From Hahella sp018986435 (GTDB lineage Bacteria > Pseudomonadota > Gammaproteobacteria > Pseudomonadales > Oleiphilaceae), in contig NZ_CP192738.1 of assembly GCF_050749805.1 (NCBI RefSeq), positions 806,001-870,000 of the forward strand: 64,000 nt of DNA, read 5' to 3'. The position numbers and the translations under genes are program-made. Shown piece after piece: positions 25,973-34,468 of this stretch. How positions within the stretch are numbered: the first letter of the stretch is position 1; the number at the start of each line of letters is the position of its first letter. Below the pieces are notes generated by a model. The model saw nothing but the letters and a program-made list of their open reading frames with translations. It had not been told where the DNA came from and ran no database searches.

Positions 25973-27094
25973 ATGAATCTCGCAACTGTAATGAAGTTCT
26001 TGCGCGGCTTCATTGTCGTCTGGGTTATCGCTTCGTCCGGTCTGTGTCATGCTGGCGCTCCGTCTGTCGGACGCTTGTCCGATACGGATTATTTCCTGTT
26101 TATATCACCGTCTCCCGCTGAAAATATCTTCTGGGGGAAGACCGGCGCCTTCGCCAAAGACGTGGCGAAGGACCTGGGCGTCAAACTGGAAGTCATGTAC
26201 GGGAACGATCAACGCTTCAATGTGCTGAAAATGGGCATGGAGGCGCTGCAGCGTCCCAATCCGCCGAAGGTGATTATTGTTGGATACTTTTTTTCCATTA
26301 CGGAAAAGCTCCTGCAGGAAGCTAATGCCCGAGACGTAGGCGTATTTCTTGTCAATACCAGTGTGCCGGAACGCGATCGGGTTCTGGTGGGACAGCCGCG
26401 TTCGGAGAAGTTTCCCAATTGGCTGGGACATATGTACCCCGACGATGAGGAGGTCGGCTATCTGGTCGCGGCGGAGTTACTGCGACAGGCTCAGGCAAAG
26501 TGGCCGCGAAAGGGCAGCTTTGACATGCTGGCGTTCAGTGGAGGCATGGATTCCACTGCGGCTTTGGACCGTAACGCCGGTTTGCGGCGGTTTCTGTCAG
26601 AGCACACTGATAAGGTAAGCCTGAAACAACTGGTTTACGCCAACTGGTATTGGGATGAAGTGACGGCCCGCGCTCCGAAAATGTTGGAACGCTATCCCTC
26701 GGTGGACCTGATTTGGGCCGCCAGTGACTTGATGGCCCTGGCGGCGCGCTCAGTCGCGCGGGAGCCGGAGCGTCTGATTGGCGGTGTAGACTGGTCGAAT
26801 GAGGGGTTAGAGGGGGTAAAGGACGGGCGTCTGTCCCATAGTGTGGGCGGGCACTTTGTCGAAGCCGGCTGGGCGGTCGTGCTTCTGTATGATTATTTCA
26901 ACGGCGTTGATTTTGCGGATTATCTGGGCGTCACCATTCGCACGCATCTGGCTGTGGCGACGGCGGCCAACGTAGATAAGGCTATCGATGTCGTCACGGA
27001 AGCCCACTGGGCTAAAGAGGATTTTCGCCGTTTCTCTTTATCGTTGCGCCCGGAAAATAAGGGCTACCACTTCCACGACTTTTTTACTGAATAG
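25973..27094 (+). CDS. Stand-alone periplasmic sugar-binding-type protein
   Basis: A 373-residue protein of the periplasmic binding protein/LacI-like fold (type I). A signal peptide ends CHA-GAP near residue 28. Family-like segments include LQRPNPPKVIIVGY, the hinge NTSVPERDRVLVGQ, SGGMDSTAALDRNAGLRRFL and DLIWAASDLMALAARSV. Uptake or chemosensory ligand-binding proteins look like this, but no permease, ATPase or sensor gene is adjacent. It may serve a distant system or a sensor. It ends one base before the convergent secretin-like gene. Confidence 0.72.
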   Translation: MNLATVMKFLRGFIVVWVIASSGLCHAGAPSVGRLSDTDYFLFISPSPAENIFWGKTGAFAKDVAKDLGVKLEVMYGNDQRFNVLKMGMEALQRPNPPKVIIVGYFFSITEKLLQEANARDVGVFLVNTSVPERDRVLVGQPRSEKFPNWLGHMYPDDEEVGYLVAAELLRQAQAKWPRKGSFDMLAFSGGMDSTAALDRNAGLRRFLSEHTDKVSLKQLVYANWYWDEVTARAPKMLERYPSVDLIWAASDLMALAARSVAREPERLIGGVDWSNEGLEGVKDGRLSHSVGGHFVEAGWAVVLLYDYFNGVDFADYLGVTIRTHLAVATAANVDKAIDVVTEAHWAKEDFRRFSLSLRPENKGYHFHDFFTE

Positions 27095-27877
27095 CTAATT
27101 CCCCAGTAACTCAACTTTGATGAGAACGCTTTGTTCATCCGCGCTCTGTCTGCGTGTGGAATAGGTTATGCCGCTGTCTGAGCGGCTGCTGGTTAACGAC
27201 GCGCCTCCCAGTTCCACCCACTCGCCGAGCTGGACGACGCGAATGGTGTCCAGGGAAGACGTATTGATGCGTTGCTGTTGAATGTCGTCGCGCTCGTTGC
27301 TTTGTGAGCGGACTTTCAATTCAACCCGGTTCTGTCCGGTCAGACGGGGCTCTACGTAGACGCCGCTGCTCAAATCCAGATATTCCACGCTGTCCACCAG
27401 TCGGCCATTGATCCGTTGCGTCGTTCTGACTGGTTGCTTCTGGCCGGTATTGATAAAGGCGGAAGAGCCTTCCACGACGGTGAGCGTTTGCTGCCCGCCG
27501 CCCTGGGTGGAGTAGACTTTCTTGCCTGCTTCGACCCGCGCCGATCCGCCTTCATTGCTGATGATGCCTGAGACGCCCCAGCCGCTGTTTTCTCCTAACC
27601 GGTTGCGGTCACGGCTGACCGTAATGAGAAACTGCCGTTGCGGAGTATCCAGTTGCATCACCAGGTCATGGATTTCCGCAATAACCGAGTCGTCTGCCCG
27701 AATCAGCAACTGGTTGCGATGTCCGCTGATATGGGCCTGATCCTCGGGGTACAGTTCCCGAACCTGGCGCGCCATGTCCTCTGCTGTTCGGTGTTGCAGT
27801 GTGATCGTTTCCAGACGCTGGGCCTGTGTCATGAGACTCAGGCCCAAAGCCAACAGCAATGTTATGGCGCGTAGCAT
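27095..27877 (-). CDS. Exported protein resembling the N-domains of secretins
   Basis: A 260-residue protein. The ATG at 27877 gives a signal peptide ending TQA-QRL. The first 80 residues resemble a secretin N-domain (EDMARQVRELYPEDQAHISGHRNQLLIRADDSVIAEIHDLVMQLDTPQ). The rest is beta-rich with alternating patterns, but too short for the outer-membrane gate of a secretin. It may be a periplasmic ring protein or pilotin-like partner. A lipoprotein gene lies 81 bases upstream in the same direction. Domain likeness is fair; function unknown. Confidence 0.65.
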   Translation of the reverse strand: MLRAITLLLALGLSLMTQAQRLETITLQHRTAEDMARQVRELYPEDQAHISGHRNQLLIRADDSVIAEIHDLVMQLDTPQRQFLITVSRDRNRLGENSGWGVSGIISNEGGSARVEAGKKVYSTQGGGQQTLTVVEGSSAFINTGQKQPVRTTQRINGRLVDSVEYLDLSSGVYVEPRLTGQNRVELKVRSQSNERDDIQQQRINTSSLDTIRVVQLGEWVELGGASLTSSRSDSGITYSTRRQSADEQSVLIKVELLGN

Positions 27878-27958
27878 GTCCACTCCCTCAATCGATTCTG
27901 GCCTGACCACGAAAAGTGGGAGGCGTGCTACCTGAGAATAATGGACGTCGCCGAGGAG

Positions 27959-28669
27959 TTAAAGAGCGGGTGCTGCGTTTGAGCGGGTTTCTTGTTTGAG
28001 TCGCTCGCCGAAATTTTTCAACGCGTTCAGACGGGCGAGGCGTCGGGTTTCATACCTTTCTGAGTACATGAATGGTCGGGTTTGAGACGCTTTGCCGAAG
28101 GCGCGGGCGAAAGCGTAGAGATAGCCGTTGCGAACATCCACCAGAGAGCCTTCCAGGCGCACGTCCGACGACGTGTGATGCGCCGGGACCACCCACATGC
28201 CGACCAGTGTGATGTTGAGAATGCTCAAAGGGTTGGCGTATTCCTCTTCACTGCTGTTGATGTCGAAAGCCAGCCAGGCGTCCGCCTGAAAGCGCGCTGC
28301 CTCCATGCGCTGTTCTTCAAGTTGGCAGTTGTCATACTGATAGCAGTTTCTGCGCGACGACTCCGGCGCGACAAATAATTCAGACACCAGGCCGTTTTTT
28401 TTCAAGAAGGGCTTCCATGACTCGATTTCCTCAATCTCCTCCTGGCTCCACGGGTTGTCATTGGCGGGTTGTGGTACGTACAACCGCAATGGAAGCTCGG
28501 CTTGCGGTTTCAGTGCGTCGATTTCTTTGACCGAGTCAGCCCGTGCGTACTCTTTGGGCTGTCCAGACTCGGCGGATATTCCTTCCATCGCGGCGCGATT
28601 GAAGTGAGAAGAGGTGGCGCAGCCACTGAGGTAAAGAAGAGTGATAGCGGCTAAAGCAAGTTTTTTCAT
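27959..28669 (-). CDS. Lipoprotein of unknown function
   Basis: A 236-residue protein with a textbook lipoprotein signal (MKKLALAAITLLYLSGC). The mature part contains NNCQL/YQYDNC cysteines and a beta-rich C-terminal half (WLAFDINSSEE, LVGMWVVPAHHTSSDVRLEGSLVDVRNGYLYAF), reminiscent of domains that assemble on the inner face of the outer membrane. It is probably cotranscribed with the secretin-like gene downstream. I do not recognise the family with confidence. Confidence 0.7.
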   Translation of the reverse strand: MKKLALAAITLLYLSGCATSSHFNRAAMEGISAESGQPKEYARADSVKEIDALKPQAELPLRLYVPQPANDNPWSQEEIEEIESWKPFLKKNGLVSELFVAPESSRRNCYQYDNCQLEEQRMEAARFQADAWLAFDINSSEEEYANPLSILNITLVGMWVVPAHHTSSDVRLEGSLVDVRNGYLYAFARAFGKASQTRPFMYSERYETRRLARLNALKNFGERLKQETRSNAAPAL

Positions 28670-28807
28670 GATCGGTTCCTAGTGCTGATTGCGGCGGTAG
28701 CGGCGCTTGACGCAGCCTTTGATTCCCGGTCAGCATAGCGATCTGGAAAGAGGCCTAAAAAACCAGTTTCATAGCAAAAACTGGTCTTGACATTTTGCAG
28801 AACATAA

Positions 28808-29704
28808 ATGACTACAACTTTTAACAAAATTCATCGCTTAAAACGTCTTTGGACATGGGAAGCGTTTGTGGCCCAGTATGAGGCTGGCCCGGATATCAAA
28901 ACGCTGAAGGCGAACTATCACCATCCCCACCATAAACCCAATAAAAATACGGTGGACATTATCAATGCTTTGCATGAAAGGGAGTTTCCCAATCCGTTTC
29001 CTGCGGCATTGGAAGGCATGTTCGATCTGTACGAGGACTTGCTTCGTCGTAATGGCGACCTGTCGCAGGAGGAGAATATCGGGCGTCTGGAGTTTTTCCT
29101 GCGTCATGAGTTGAGGATTGCAGGGCGCGAGCCTGTGGGGGGCGCGCGTTTGTGGTGGTTGCTGGGAGATATATTGTTTGACCGTTGCCTTGGCGCGCGT
29201 AAACGCAATCAGGGCCAGCGTATGCTGGCGTATCGCGGAGAAGCGATTCAGGCATACCAGTCCGCACTGGATATTCTTGAGCAGGCGCAACTGGCTAATT
29301 TAGTCATCCGTTATAAGTTGCGGCAGAATATCCTCGCCTGCTATCTCAATGCGTCGAAACGCCAGGGCGTGTGGACGAAAGATCCAGAAACCCTGAGTTA
29401 TTTCCATGAATCCTGTTTTCTGGCGCGTACTAAAGAGCTGCTGGCTGAAGAGCCCTTCCAGTGGAGTATCGCCAGAAACGGACTGCGTTTTGCGTCGCTG
29501 TTGGAGAATGCGGAAGAAGTCACTTATTTTTTCGCTTGTCTGCTCAAGGTCAGCGTCCAATTCGCCGACTTTGATTACCAACCCTATCAAGCCCCTGCGA
29601 TAGGACGCAGTAAAGACTTTGCATGGGCGCGAGAAAATGTATTGACGGATGAGCGTGTGCGCAGCCTGATTGACGAGTGCAAATTAAAAGGAAAGTTCAA
29701 GTGA
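28808..29704 (+). CDS. Cytosolic protein of unknown function
   Basis: A 298-residue protein without signal or membrane segments, rich in Arg, Leu and aromatic residues. The central part (about 75-215) looks like TPR-like helical pairs (ARLWWLLGDILFDRCLGARKRNQGQ, AIQAYQSALDILEQAQL). The N-terminus has a His/Pro-rich HHPHHKPNKN. No strong ribosome site is obvious before the ATG. It overlaps the following lipoprotein gene by GTGA, so the two are coupled. Family not recognised. Confidence 0.6.
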   Translation: MTTTFNKIHRLKRLWTWEAFVAQYEAGPDIKTLKANYHHPHHKPNKNTVDIINALHEREFPNPFPAALEGMFDLYEDLLRRNGDLSQEENIGRLEFFLRHELRIAGREPVGGARLWWLLGDILFDRCLGARKRNQGQRMLAYRGEAIQAYQSALDILEQAQLANLVIRYKLRQNILACYLNASKRQGVWTKDPETLSYFHESCFLARTKELLAEEPFQWSIARNGLRFASLLENAEEVTYFFACLLKVSVQFADFDYQPYQAPAIGRSKDFAWARENVLTDERVRSLIDECKLKGKFK

Positions 29705-29904
29705 AAAAGCTGTTTAGACTGAAGTTGCGTTGGCTACGGCCTGCGTTGGTCGCTTTATTAGCGCTAGTGTTGTTGTCCTGCGCGTCGCATCATCGGCCTG
29801 ACCCGCAAACTCAGCATCCGGTTTGCGACGAAACGCAAACGGACAAAGAATGCCGCAAAGCGGAGGAGTTATCCGAAGACGATGACATGGGGCGTTTGCG
29901 TTGA
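29701..29904 (+). CDS. Small lipoprotein
   Basis: A 67-residue protein starting at GTG (29701), whose last two bases form the stop of the preceding gene. AAAGGAAAG lies 6-14 bases upstream. The N-terminus is basic (KKLFRLKLRWLRP), then hydrophobic, then LLSC, a good lipobox. The mature peptide of about 35 residues is polar and acidic with two more cysteines. It resembles small entericidin- or YifL-sized lipoproteins but I see no specific family. Coupling implies a shared role with the upstream protein. Confidence 0.55.
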   Translation: MKKLFRLKLRWLRPALVALLALVLLSCASHHRPDPQTQHPVCDETQTDKECRKAEELSEDDDMGRLR

Positions 29905-29910
29905 GCGTCT

Positions 29911-30852
29911 TTAGTCACTCAAGCGTCCGTCCGCCTCGATGAATCCGTCGCTGAAACGCTCGGAAACCATCACTGCCTGTATGGCTTGCGCCAGCGCTGC
30001 GAGCCGCTTGCGGATTGGCGCTGACGGCGGATAGCTCAAGTAAAACTCCGTCAGTAGCGGCGAGCTATAGGACGGAAACAGCTCAATGACCTTGCCTTCC
30101 GCGATATCCCGCCCCACAGCGAAGCTGGGCAATATCGCCACCCCCAGATTATTGCGAACGCCTTCCGCCAGTGCGAAGGTATTGCCCAGGCGCATGCGCT
30201 CCGGCATCGCATCCAGATTGAGATCATTCTGCTTTAATAACTGTCCCCAACTGGCGGCTTTGCCGTTGGCGCGTGTTAGCAGGCGGTGATGTCTTAGATC
30301 TGCTAGGGCTGCCGGAATACCCCGTCGCTGCAGATACTCTTTGCCGGCCACCACCTGTTTTTTGGAGGTCGTCAGCAGGTGATGCGTCAACCCGACGCCA
30401 GTCGCAGGAGAGCGAATTGCGACGTCAAACTGCTGCGCGACAAGATCGATAAGGTCGTCACTGACGTGTAACTCTATTTGCAGCGCAGGCGCCAGACGCT
30501 CCAATTCCGCAATGGCGGCAGGCATAACCAGACTGCCGAAGTCGACGGGGGCGGTGACCTTTAATCTGCCGCTGAGGCTTTCACCACTCAGACTGTCGAG
30601 AGTCGCCTGCAGGCGCTGCTCGCTGACCAAGTACTCATCCACCAGATTCTGTCCGGCATGGGTCAGATGGATGCGGCTACCGGATTGGCGCACGACCAGA
30701 CAAACCCCGATCTTTTGCTCCAACTGCCGAATCTGGTAGCTCACCGCCGCCTGGGATACGTGCATTTCCTCCGCCGCGCGGGTAAAGCTGCGCGCGCGAT
30801 AGACCGCGGCGAGAAAGGGAAGATGGGCGATGATGTGATGAGATAAATTCAT
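29911..30852 (-). CDS. LysR-family transcription regulator
   Basis: A 313-residue LysR regulator. The N-terminal winged helix-turn-helix is clear (FTRAAEEMHVSQAAVSYQIRQLEQKIGVCLVVRQ) and the rest is the two-lobed co-inducer domain (RLKVTAPVDFGSLVMPA, FDVAIRSPATGVGL). It is divergent from the DMT transporter gene with 151 bases between, the classic layout in which the regulator controls both. The inducer is unknown. Confidence 0.9.
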   Translation of the reverse strand: MNLSHHIIAHLPFLAAVYRARSFTRAAEEMHVSQAAVSYQIRQLEQKIGVCLVVRQSGSRIHLTHAGQNLVDEYLVSEQRLQATLDSLSGESLSGRLKVTAPVDFGSLVMPAAIAELERLAPALQIELHVSDDLIDLVAQQFDVAIRSPATGVGLTHHLLTTSKKQVVAGKEYLQRRGIPAALADLRHHRLLTRANGKAASWGQLLKQNDLNLDAMPERMRLGNTFALAEGVRNNLGVAILPSFAVGRDIAEGKVIELFPSYSSPLLTEFYLSYPPSAPIRKRLAALAQAIQAVMVSERFSDGFIEADGRLSD

Positions 30853-30860
30853 AAAATAAT

Positions 30861-30876
30861 TTTATTAATTAATAAA
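30861..30876. promoter_or_regulatory. Perfect 16-bp AT palindrome between regulator and transporter
   Basis: TTTATTAATTAATAAA lies 9 bases before the LysR-type gene start. It contains several T-N11-A arrangements, the loose consensus of LysR sites, and may be the autoregulatory operator. AT richness makes chance palindromes more likely, so confidence is modest. Confidence 0.4.
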
Positions 30877-31003
30877 AATAAACTCGTTTCACAAATGTTA
30901 GACGCTGTCGCAAGCTATCCCAAGTGAAATTTTCCGCCTCGCACTGCTGATCTGAGGGATTGGCGTGTGCGATGTGTTGTAGGACTGATTTTAGGGGGCG
31001 ACT

Positions 31004-31870
31004 ATGAGAGCGGCGCTGATGGCCCTGTGCGGCTTTTTCTTTTTTACCTGGATGGACTTAAGCATCAAACATTTGTTGGCGAATTACCCGTTGCCACAGG
31101 TCATTTTCTTCAACTGCCTGTTTGCTCTGCTGGCGTTATCGGTATGGGTGGCTCCACGCTGGACGCTATTGAAGACATCGCGGCCGGGCCTGCATTTAGT
31201 TCGGGCCGTCATGCTGTTGCTGGTCGACGCCCTGGCGTTTTACAGCTATGGCGCTGCGCCCTTAACGGAGGCGTACAGTCTGATTCTGACCATGCCTGTG
31301 TTTGTCGCGGTATTCGCGATGGCGATGAATATGGAGCGCTTCGATACGGGACGCTTCATGTTGGCGCTGATGGGCTTTGTTGGCGCGTTGATTGTGCTCT
31401 CGCCAAGTTTTGGTGTGGTGAATATGGCTTTATTGCCCGCCTTGGCGAGCGCCATGATTGAAGCGGCAGCGTTCATAATGGTCGCAAAATACAAAGACCA
31501 GGAGCATCCTCTGGCGTTCGCCGTTTATGGGCTGAGCCTGATCGTTGTCGTGACGGGATGCTGGCCCGGATGGTCTCTGTTCTCCTTTGATATGACCGCG
31601 CTGGCGATCAGTGCGGCGGGCGGAGTGTGCTACGCCTTGGCGACTTTGTTGGTGCTGTCTGCATTTCAGAGTGGATCACCCAGTACGGTCAGTGCGATGC
31701 AGTACTCTCAGTTGGTATGGGGGATGGCGTTGGCTTATGCGTTCTGGGAGGAAACGCCTGCGTCGTTGGCGTTAATCGGCGCTCTGCTGATCGCGGCGAG
31801 CGGTTTGTTGTTGATGCGGCGGGAAATGAGCGCACGGCGCGCCAGAAAGCGCGCGCCGCTCGCAGCGTAA
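31004..31870 (+). CDS. EamA/DMT-superfamily transporter
   Basis: A 288-residue inner-membrane protein with ten predicted helices in two EamA halves (MALCGFFFFTWMDLSIKHLLANYPLPQVIFF and LAISAAGGVCYALATLLVLSA). The C-terminal tail is basic (RREMSARRARKRAP), as expected for the cytosolic side. Such proteins export metabolites or amino acids. It is divergent from a LysR regulator that probably controls it. Substrate unknown. Confidence 0.85.
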   Translation: MRAALMALCGFFFFTWMDLSIKHLLANYPLPQVIFFNCLFALLALSVWVAPRWTLLKTSRPGLHLVRAVMLLLVDALAFYSYGAAPLTEAYSLILTMPVFVAVFAMAMNMERFDTGRFMLALMGFVGALIVLSPSFGVVNMALLPALASAMIEAAAFIMVAKYKDQEHPLAFAVYGLSLIVVVTGCWPGWSLFSFDMTALAISAAGGVCYALATLLVLSAFQSGSPSTVSAMQYSQLVWGMALAYAFWEETPASLALIGALLIAASGLLLMRREMSARRARKRAPLAA

Positions 31871-31878
31871 GCGAAGCC

Positions 31879-32421
31879 TTATGCGGGAAACAGGCTGACG
31901 GGTTCGATGGCGACGCTGTTGGAGGCGTCGCTCAGCCAGACCTGTCCATCCTGAATGGTGCATTGCAGATCCATGGCGCGTTGCGCCAAATCCGCCAGTT
32001 GTTTGGTCGTCTCTGCGCTGACTTCCATGATGCGCAGGTTATCAAAGCGGGCGAGTTCGTCCTGATTTTTCCGCCACCATAACGGAACGGCTCGACCACC
32101 ATAGGCGTAAATGATGACTTGCCTGGCGCGACCGCAGGCTTTGCGAATGCGGCTTTCTTCCGGTAGTCCGAGATCAATCCACAGGTCGATTTCATCACTC
32201 AGGCTTTTTTCCCAGATATCCGGCTCATCCTGCGTGCTGATGCCTTTGGTGAACTGCAGGCGATCTGATGCGTGCAGCGCGAAAGCGACCAGACGCAGCA
32301 TCATGCGTTCGTCGGTTTCTGAAGGGTGTCTGGCGACGGTGAGTGTCAGGTCCTCGTAATAGTTCCGGTCCATATCTGCAACATGCAGTACGGCTTTATA
32401 GATGGTTGCTTTTAACGCCAT
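31879..32421 (-). CDS. yaeQ: YaeQ family protein
   Basis: A 180-residue YaeQ protein: MALKATIYKAVLHVADMDRNYYEDLTL at the start, HPSETDERMMLRLVAFALHA, then DEPDIWEKSLSDEIDLWIDLGLPEESRIRKACGRA and the QVIIYAYGG strand. The family has a PD-(D/E)XK-like fold (DIW, DLWIDLGLP), but no substrate is established. It converges with the DMT transporter gene, 8 bases apart. Family call is secure. Confidence 0.9.
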   Translation of the reverse strand: MALKATIYKAVLHVADMDRNYYEDLTLTVARHPSETDERMMLRLVAFALHASDRLQFTKGISTQDEPDIWEKSLSDEIDLWIDLGLPEESRIRKACGRARQVIIYAYGGRAVPLWWRKNQDELARFDNLRIMEVSAETTKQLADLAQRAMDLQCTIQDGQVWLSDASNSVAIEPVSLFPA

Positions 32422-32485
32422 GGGGGTTGCTCCGCTGATTCCGGCGGGGATTATACATCTGCGGCGATCACAGTGAGAGGCTCGA

Positions 32486-33286
32486 TTACTCGGGGGTGAG
32501 GTATTTCTGATGGATCGCCTGGATTTCTCCCTTATCCCATAGCGTCTGCAGCGCGAGCCTGAGACTGTCTACGGTTGCGTCCGGCGTCTCCAGGCTGCAA
32601 GCCATATAGAGGTTGTAGGAAATGTCGTCCAACGTCAGCACATTCTCTACCTCCGCAGGGGAAAAACCTTCTTGTTTCAACATGATGGGGAGGCTGAACT
32701 CACTGAATGGAATCAGGTCGATGCGCTTGGCGAACAGCATGCGAATGTTGAGCTCGTCTTCCGGCATCAGCACAATATTCTTACCCACCTCGAAGCCCTG
32801 CTTAACCAGATAATCCTGCTTGATATCCTGATACTCACCGCCGACGACATAGCGTTTGGCGTCTTCCAGGCTGCTGATAGTGATGTTTGACCGGCTTCTC
32901 AGCTTGTAGAGGTTGACCCGAAACGGCGCAATCTCTCCGACCCACTTGAACATCGGCTCTCGTTCGGAGGAACGGGCGATGGAGTAGATCAGCGTGTTGG
33001 GCTCGGTCTGAGCAAGTTTATAAGCCCGCGCCCATGGGTAAACGCGGAACGAAGACACACCGACGCCAGATTTCGCTAACACAGCTTTCACCACTTCCGT
33101 CGCCATACCGCGGATTTCGCCGCTCTCTTCAAAGGAATAGGGGGGGAAGTCGGTGGTGACTACTTTTATTTCTGCTGCGGGAAGTCTGAAGGAACATAGC
33201 GCGATCGCTATTATGACCAGCAGTACGCCAAGCTTTCCTCTTTTGCTAAATAATGAGTTTTCCATAACGGTGCTGCTAAGAGACAT
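32486..33286 (-). CDS. Periplasmic amino-acid-type solute-binding protein
   Basis: A 266-residue SBP_bac_3-like protein. A signal segment (LGVLLVIIAIALCSFRLPAA-EIK) precedes VVTTDFPPYSFEESGEIRGMATEVVKAVLAKSG, the family's opening. AAAGGAC lies about 8 bases before the ATG at 33286. There are no permease or ATPase genes beside it. Stand-alone members of this kind are common in marine gammaproteobacteria and may act as sensors. Ligand unknown. Confidence 0.8.
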   Translation of the reverse strand: MSLSSTVMENSLFSKRGKLGVLLVIIAIALCSFRLPAAEIKVVTTDFPPYSFEESGEIRGMATEVVKAVLAKSGVGVSSFRVYPWARAYKLAQTEPNTLIYSIARSSEREPMFKWVGEIAPFRVNLYKLRSRSNITISSLEDAKRYVVGGEYQDIKQDYLVKQGFEVGKNIVLMPEDELNIRMLFAKRIDLIPFSEFSLPIMLKQEGFSPAEVENVLTLDDISYNLYMACSLETPDATVDSLRLALQTLWDKGEIQAIHQKYLTPE

Positions 33287-33487
33287 AGTTTGTCCTTTTC
33301 ATGTGGCGTATCAGGAATAAGTTTAATGCATAACTGAAAGCTTTCACCCCGGAATCTAAATGAGCTTTCCGTGAATTTTGCTTCGTGAAATAACTCTTAT
33401 ATTTCATGCAATTATTTTTTATACGTGAGGCGTTTTCATCTTTTTTGGCGCTAATGCTATGTTTTAGTAGCCCAAGGAAATGAAACG

Positions 33488-34456
33488 ATGGATTTCGCAA
33501 TTAATCCGGATGATTTGAAAAGGACTCAGGCCGTTCTCGCAACCAACGGCTTCGGAGAAGTTCTTCACACTGCTGCATGGCTGGTTGCGATGTGTTACGT
33601 CGGGAAGGCGTCGGATGTGGAGTTAATTATTGATTCCCTGGAGCCGCCAGGCGATATTGTTTCCGACGCGCAGATACTACACTTTTTACATAGATTTCAT
33701 CCAATAAACTCTAAGCTTAAGCGACAGAATAAAGACGATCCTCTCACGACAAACCGCACCACTCTTACTGCCTATAGTCACCTCGATGAGCTTGGACCTC
33801 CGTTAATTCGTGAAGAAATCAGAAAGGCGTTTGTATTCGCCTGTAGCCCGGTTAATCCAAGCATTGAAGGTCAGCTGCACCGTCTTTTGGGCAATATACA
33901 GCGAAACAAAGTATTGGTGTGGGTCCGGCGCGGTAGCAAGGACCGGCGAGGTACATCAGAGGCGTCTTTGCAGCAGGTTGTGGAAGCGCTAGATGCGCGA
34001 GGTCTTGTGGCGGTGCTTGTTGGCGACCTCCGGGATATCAAGAAGGTTCCTGCAAAGGCGATTGATTTGACTCCTGTGCAAAACACGCTTTACACATTGA
34101 AAGCTTCTTATGTCAGCCAGGGTGGCATGTTACTTTGCGCGCACGGTATGGGGGTTTTTGCGTCGATAGGCATGATGAGTGGGGGAATGGATTTTGGCGC
34201 GTTTCTGGGGATACCTACGGTCAATATAACCAAGTATACGCCCAGCCCAACTGTGTCCCAGCGGATGCGGGCGATGGCTAAAATAGCGTACATGAAAAAC
34301 GTGGGCTACGATGAAGCCTGCTACGACTCACAAAGTAATACGCCTTTGCCTCAGCGCGTTATTGATGAGGCGATGAGCTACATTAGCGCGTGGCACAAGA
34401 AGTCCACGTATCTGGCTTCTTGGTGGGACCCCGTCAACAATAGTCTGTTCCGTTAA
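33488..34456 (+). CDS. Cytosolic protein of unknown function, possibly glycosyltransferase-like fold
   Basis: A 322-residue protein preceded by AAGGAAA. No signal peptide. A Rossmann-like middle (KVLVWVRRGSKDRRGTSEASLQQVVEALDARGLVAVLVGDLRD) and a later glycine-rich segment (GMLLCAHGMGVFASIGMMSGGMDFGAFLGIP) recall the two-domain layout of GT-B glycosyltransferases, but I see no diagnostic motif. It stands alone in a stretch with AT-rich flanks, which may mean acquisition. Treat as unknown. Confidence 0.55.
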   Translation: MDFAINPDDLKRTQAVLATNGFGEVLHTAAWLVAMCYVGKASDVELIIDSLEPPGDIVSDAQILHFLHRFHPINSKLKRQNKDDPLTTNRTTLTAYSHLDELGPPLIREEIRKAFVFACSPVNPSIEGQLHRLLGNIQRNKVLVWVRRGSKDRRGTSEASLQQVVEALDARGLVAVLVGDLRDIKKVPAKAIDLTPVQNTLYTLKASYVSQGGMLLCAHGMGVFASIGMMSGGMDFGAFLGIPTVNITKYTPSPTVSQRMRAMAKIAYMKNVGYDEACYDSQSNTPLPQRVIDEAMSYISAWHKKSTYLASWWDPVNNSLFR

Positions 34457-34468
34457 TCGCTTCCGTTA

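Noticed and set aside
31627..32082. Plus-strand frame spanning the end of the DMT transporter gene and yaeQ
   Set aside because: Crosses two recognised genes in other frames and encodes a low-complexity Gly/Val-rich chain.
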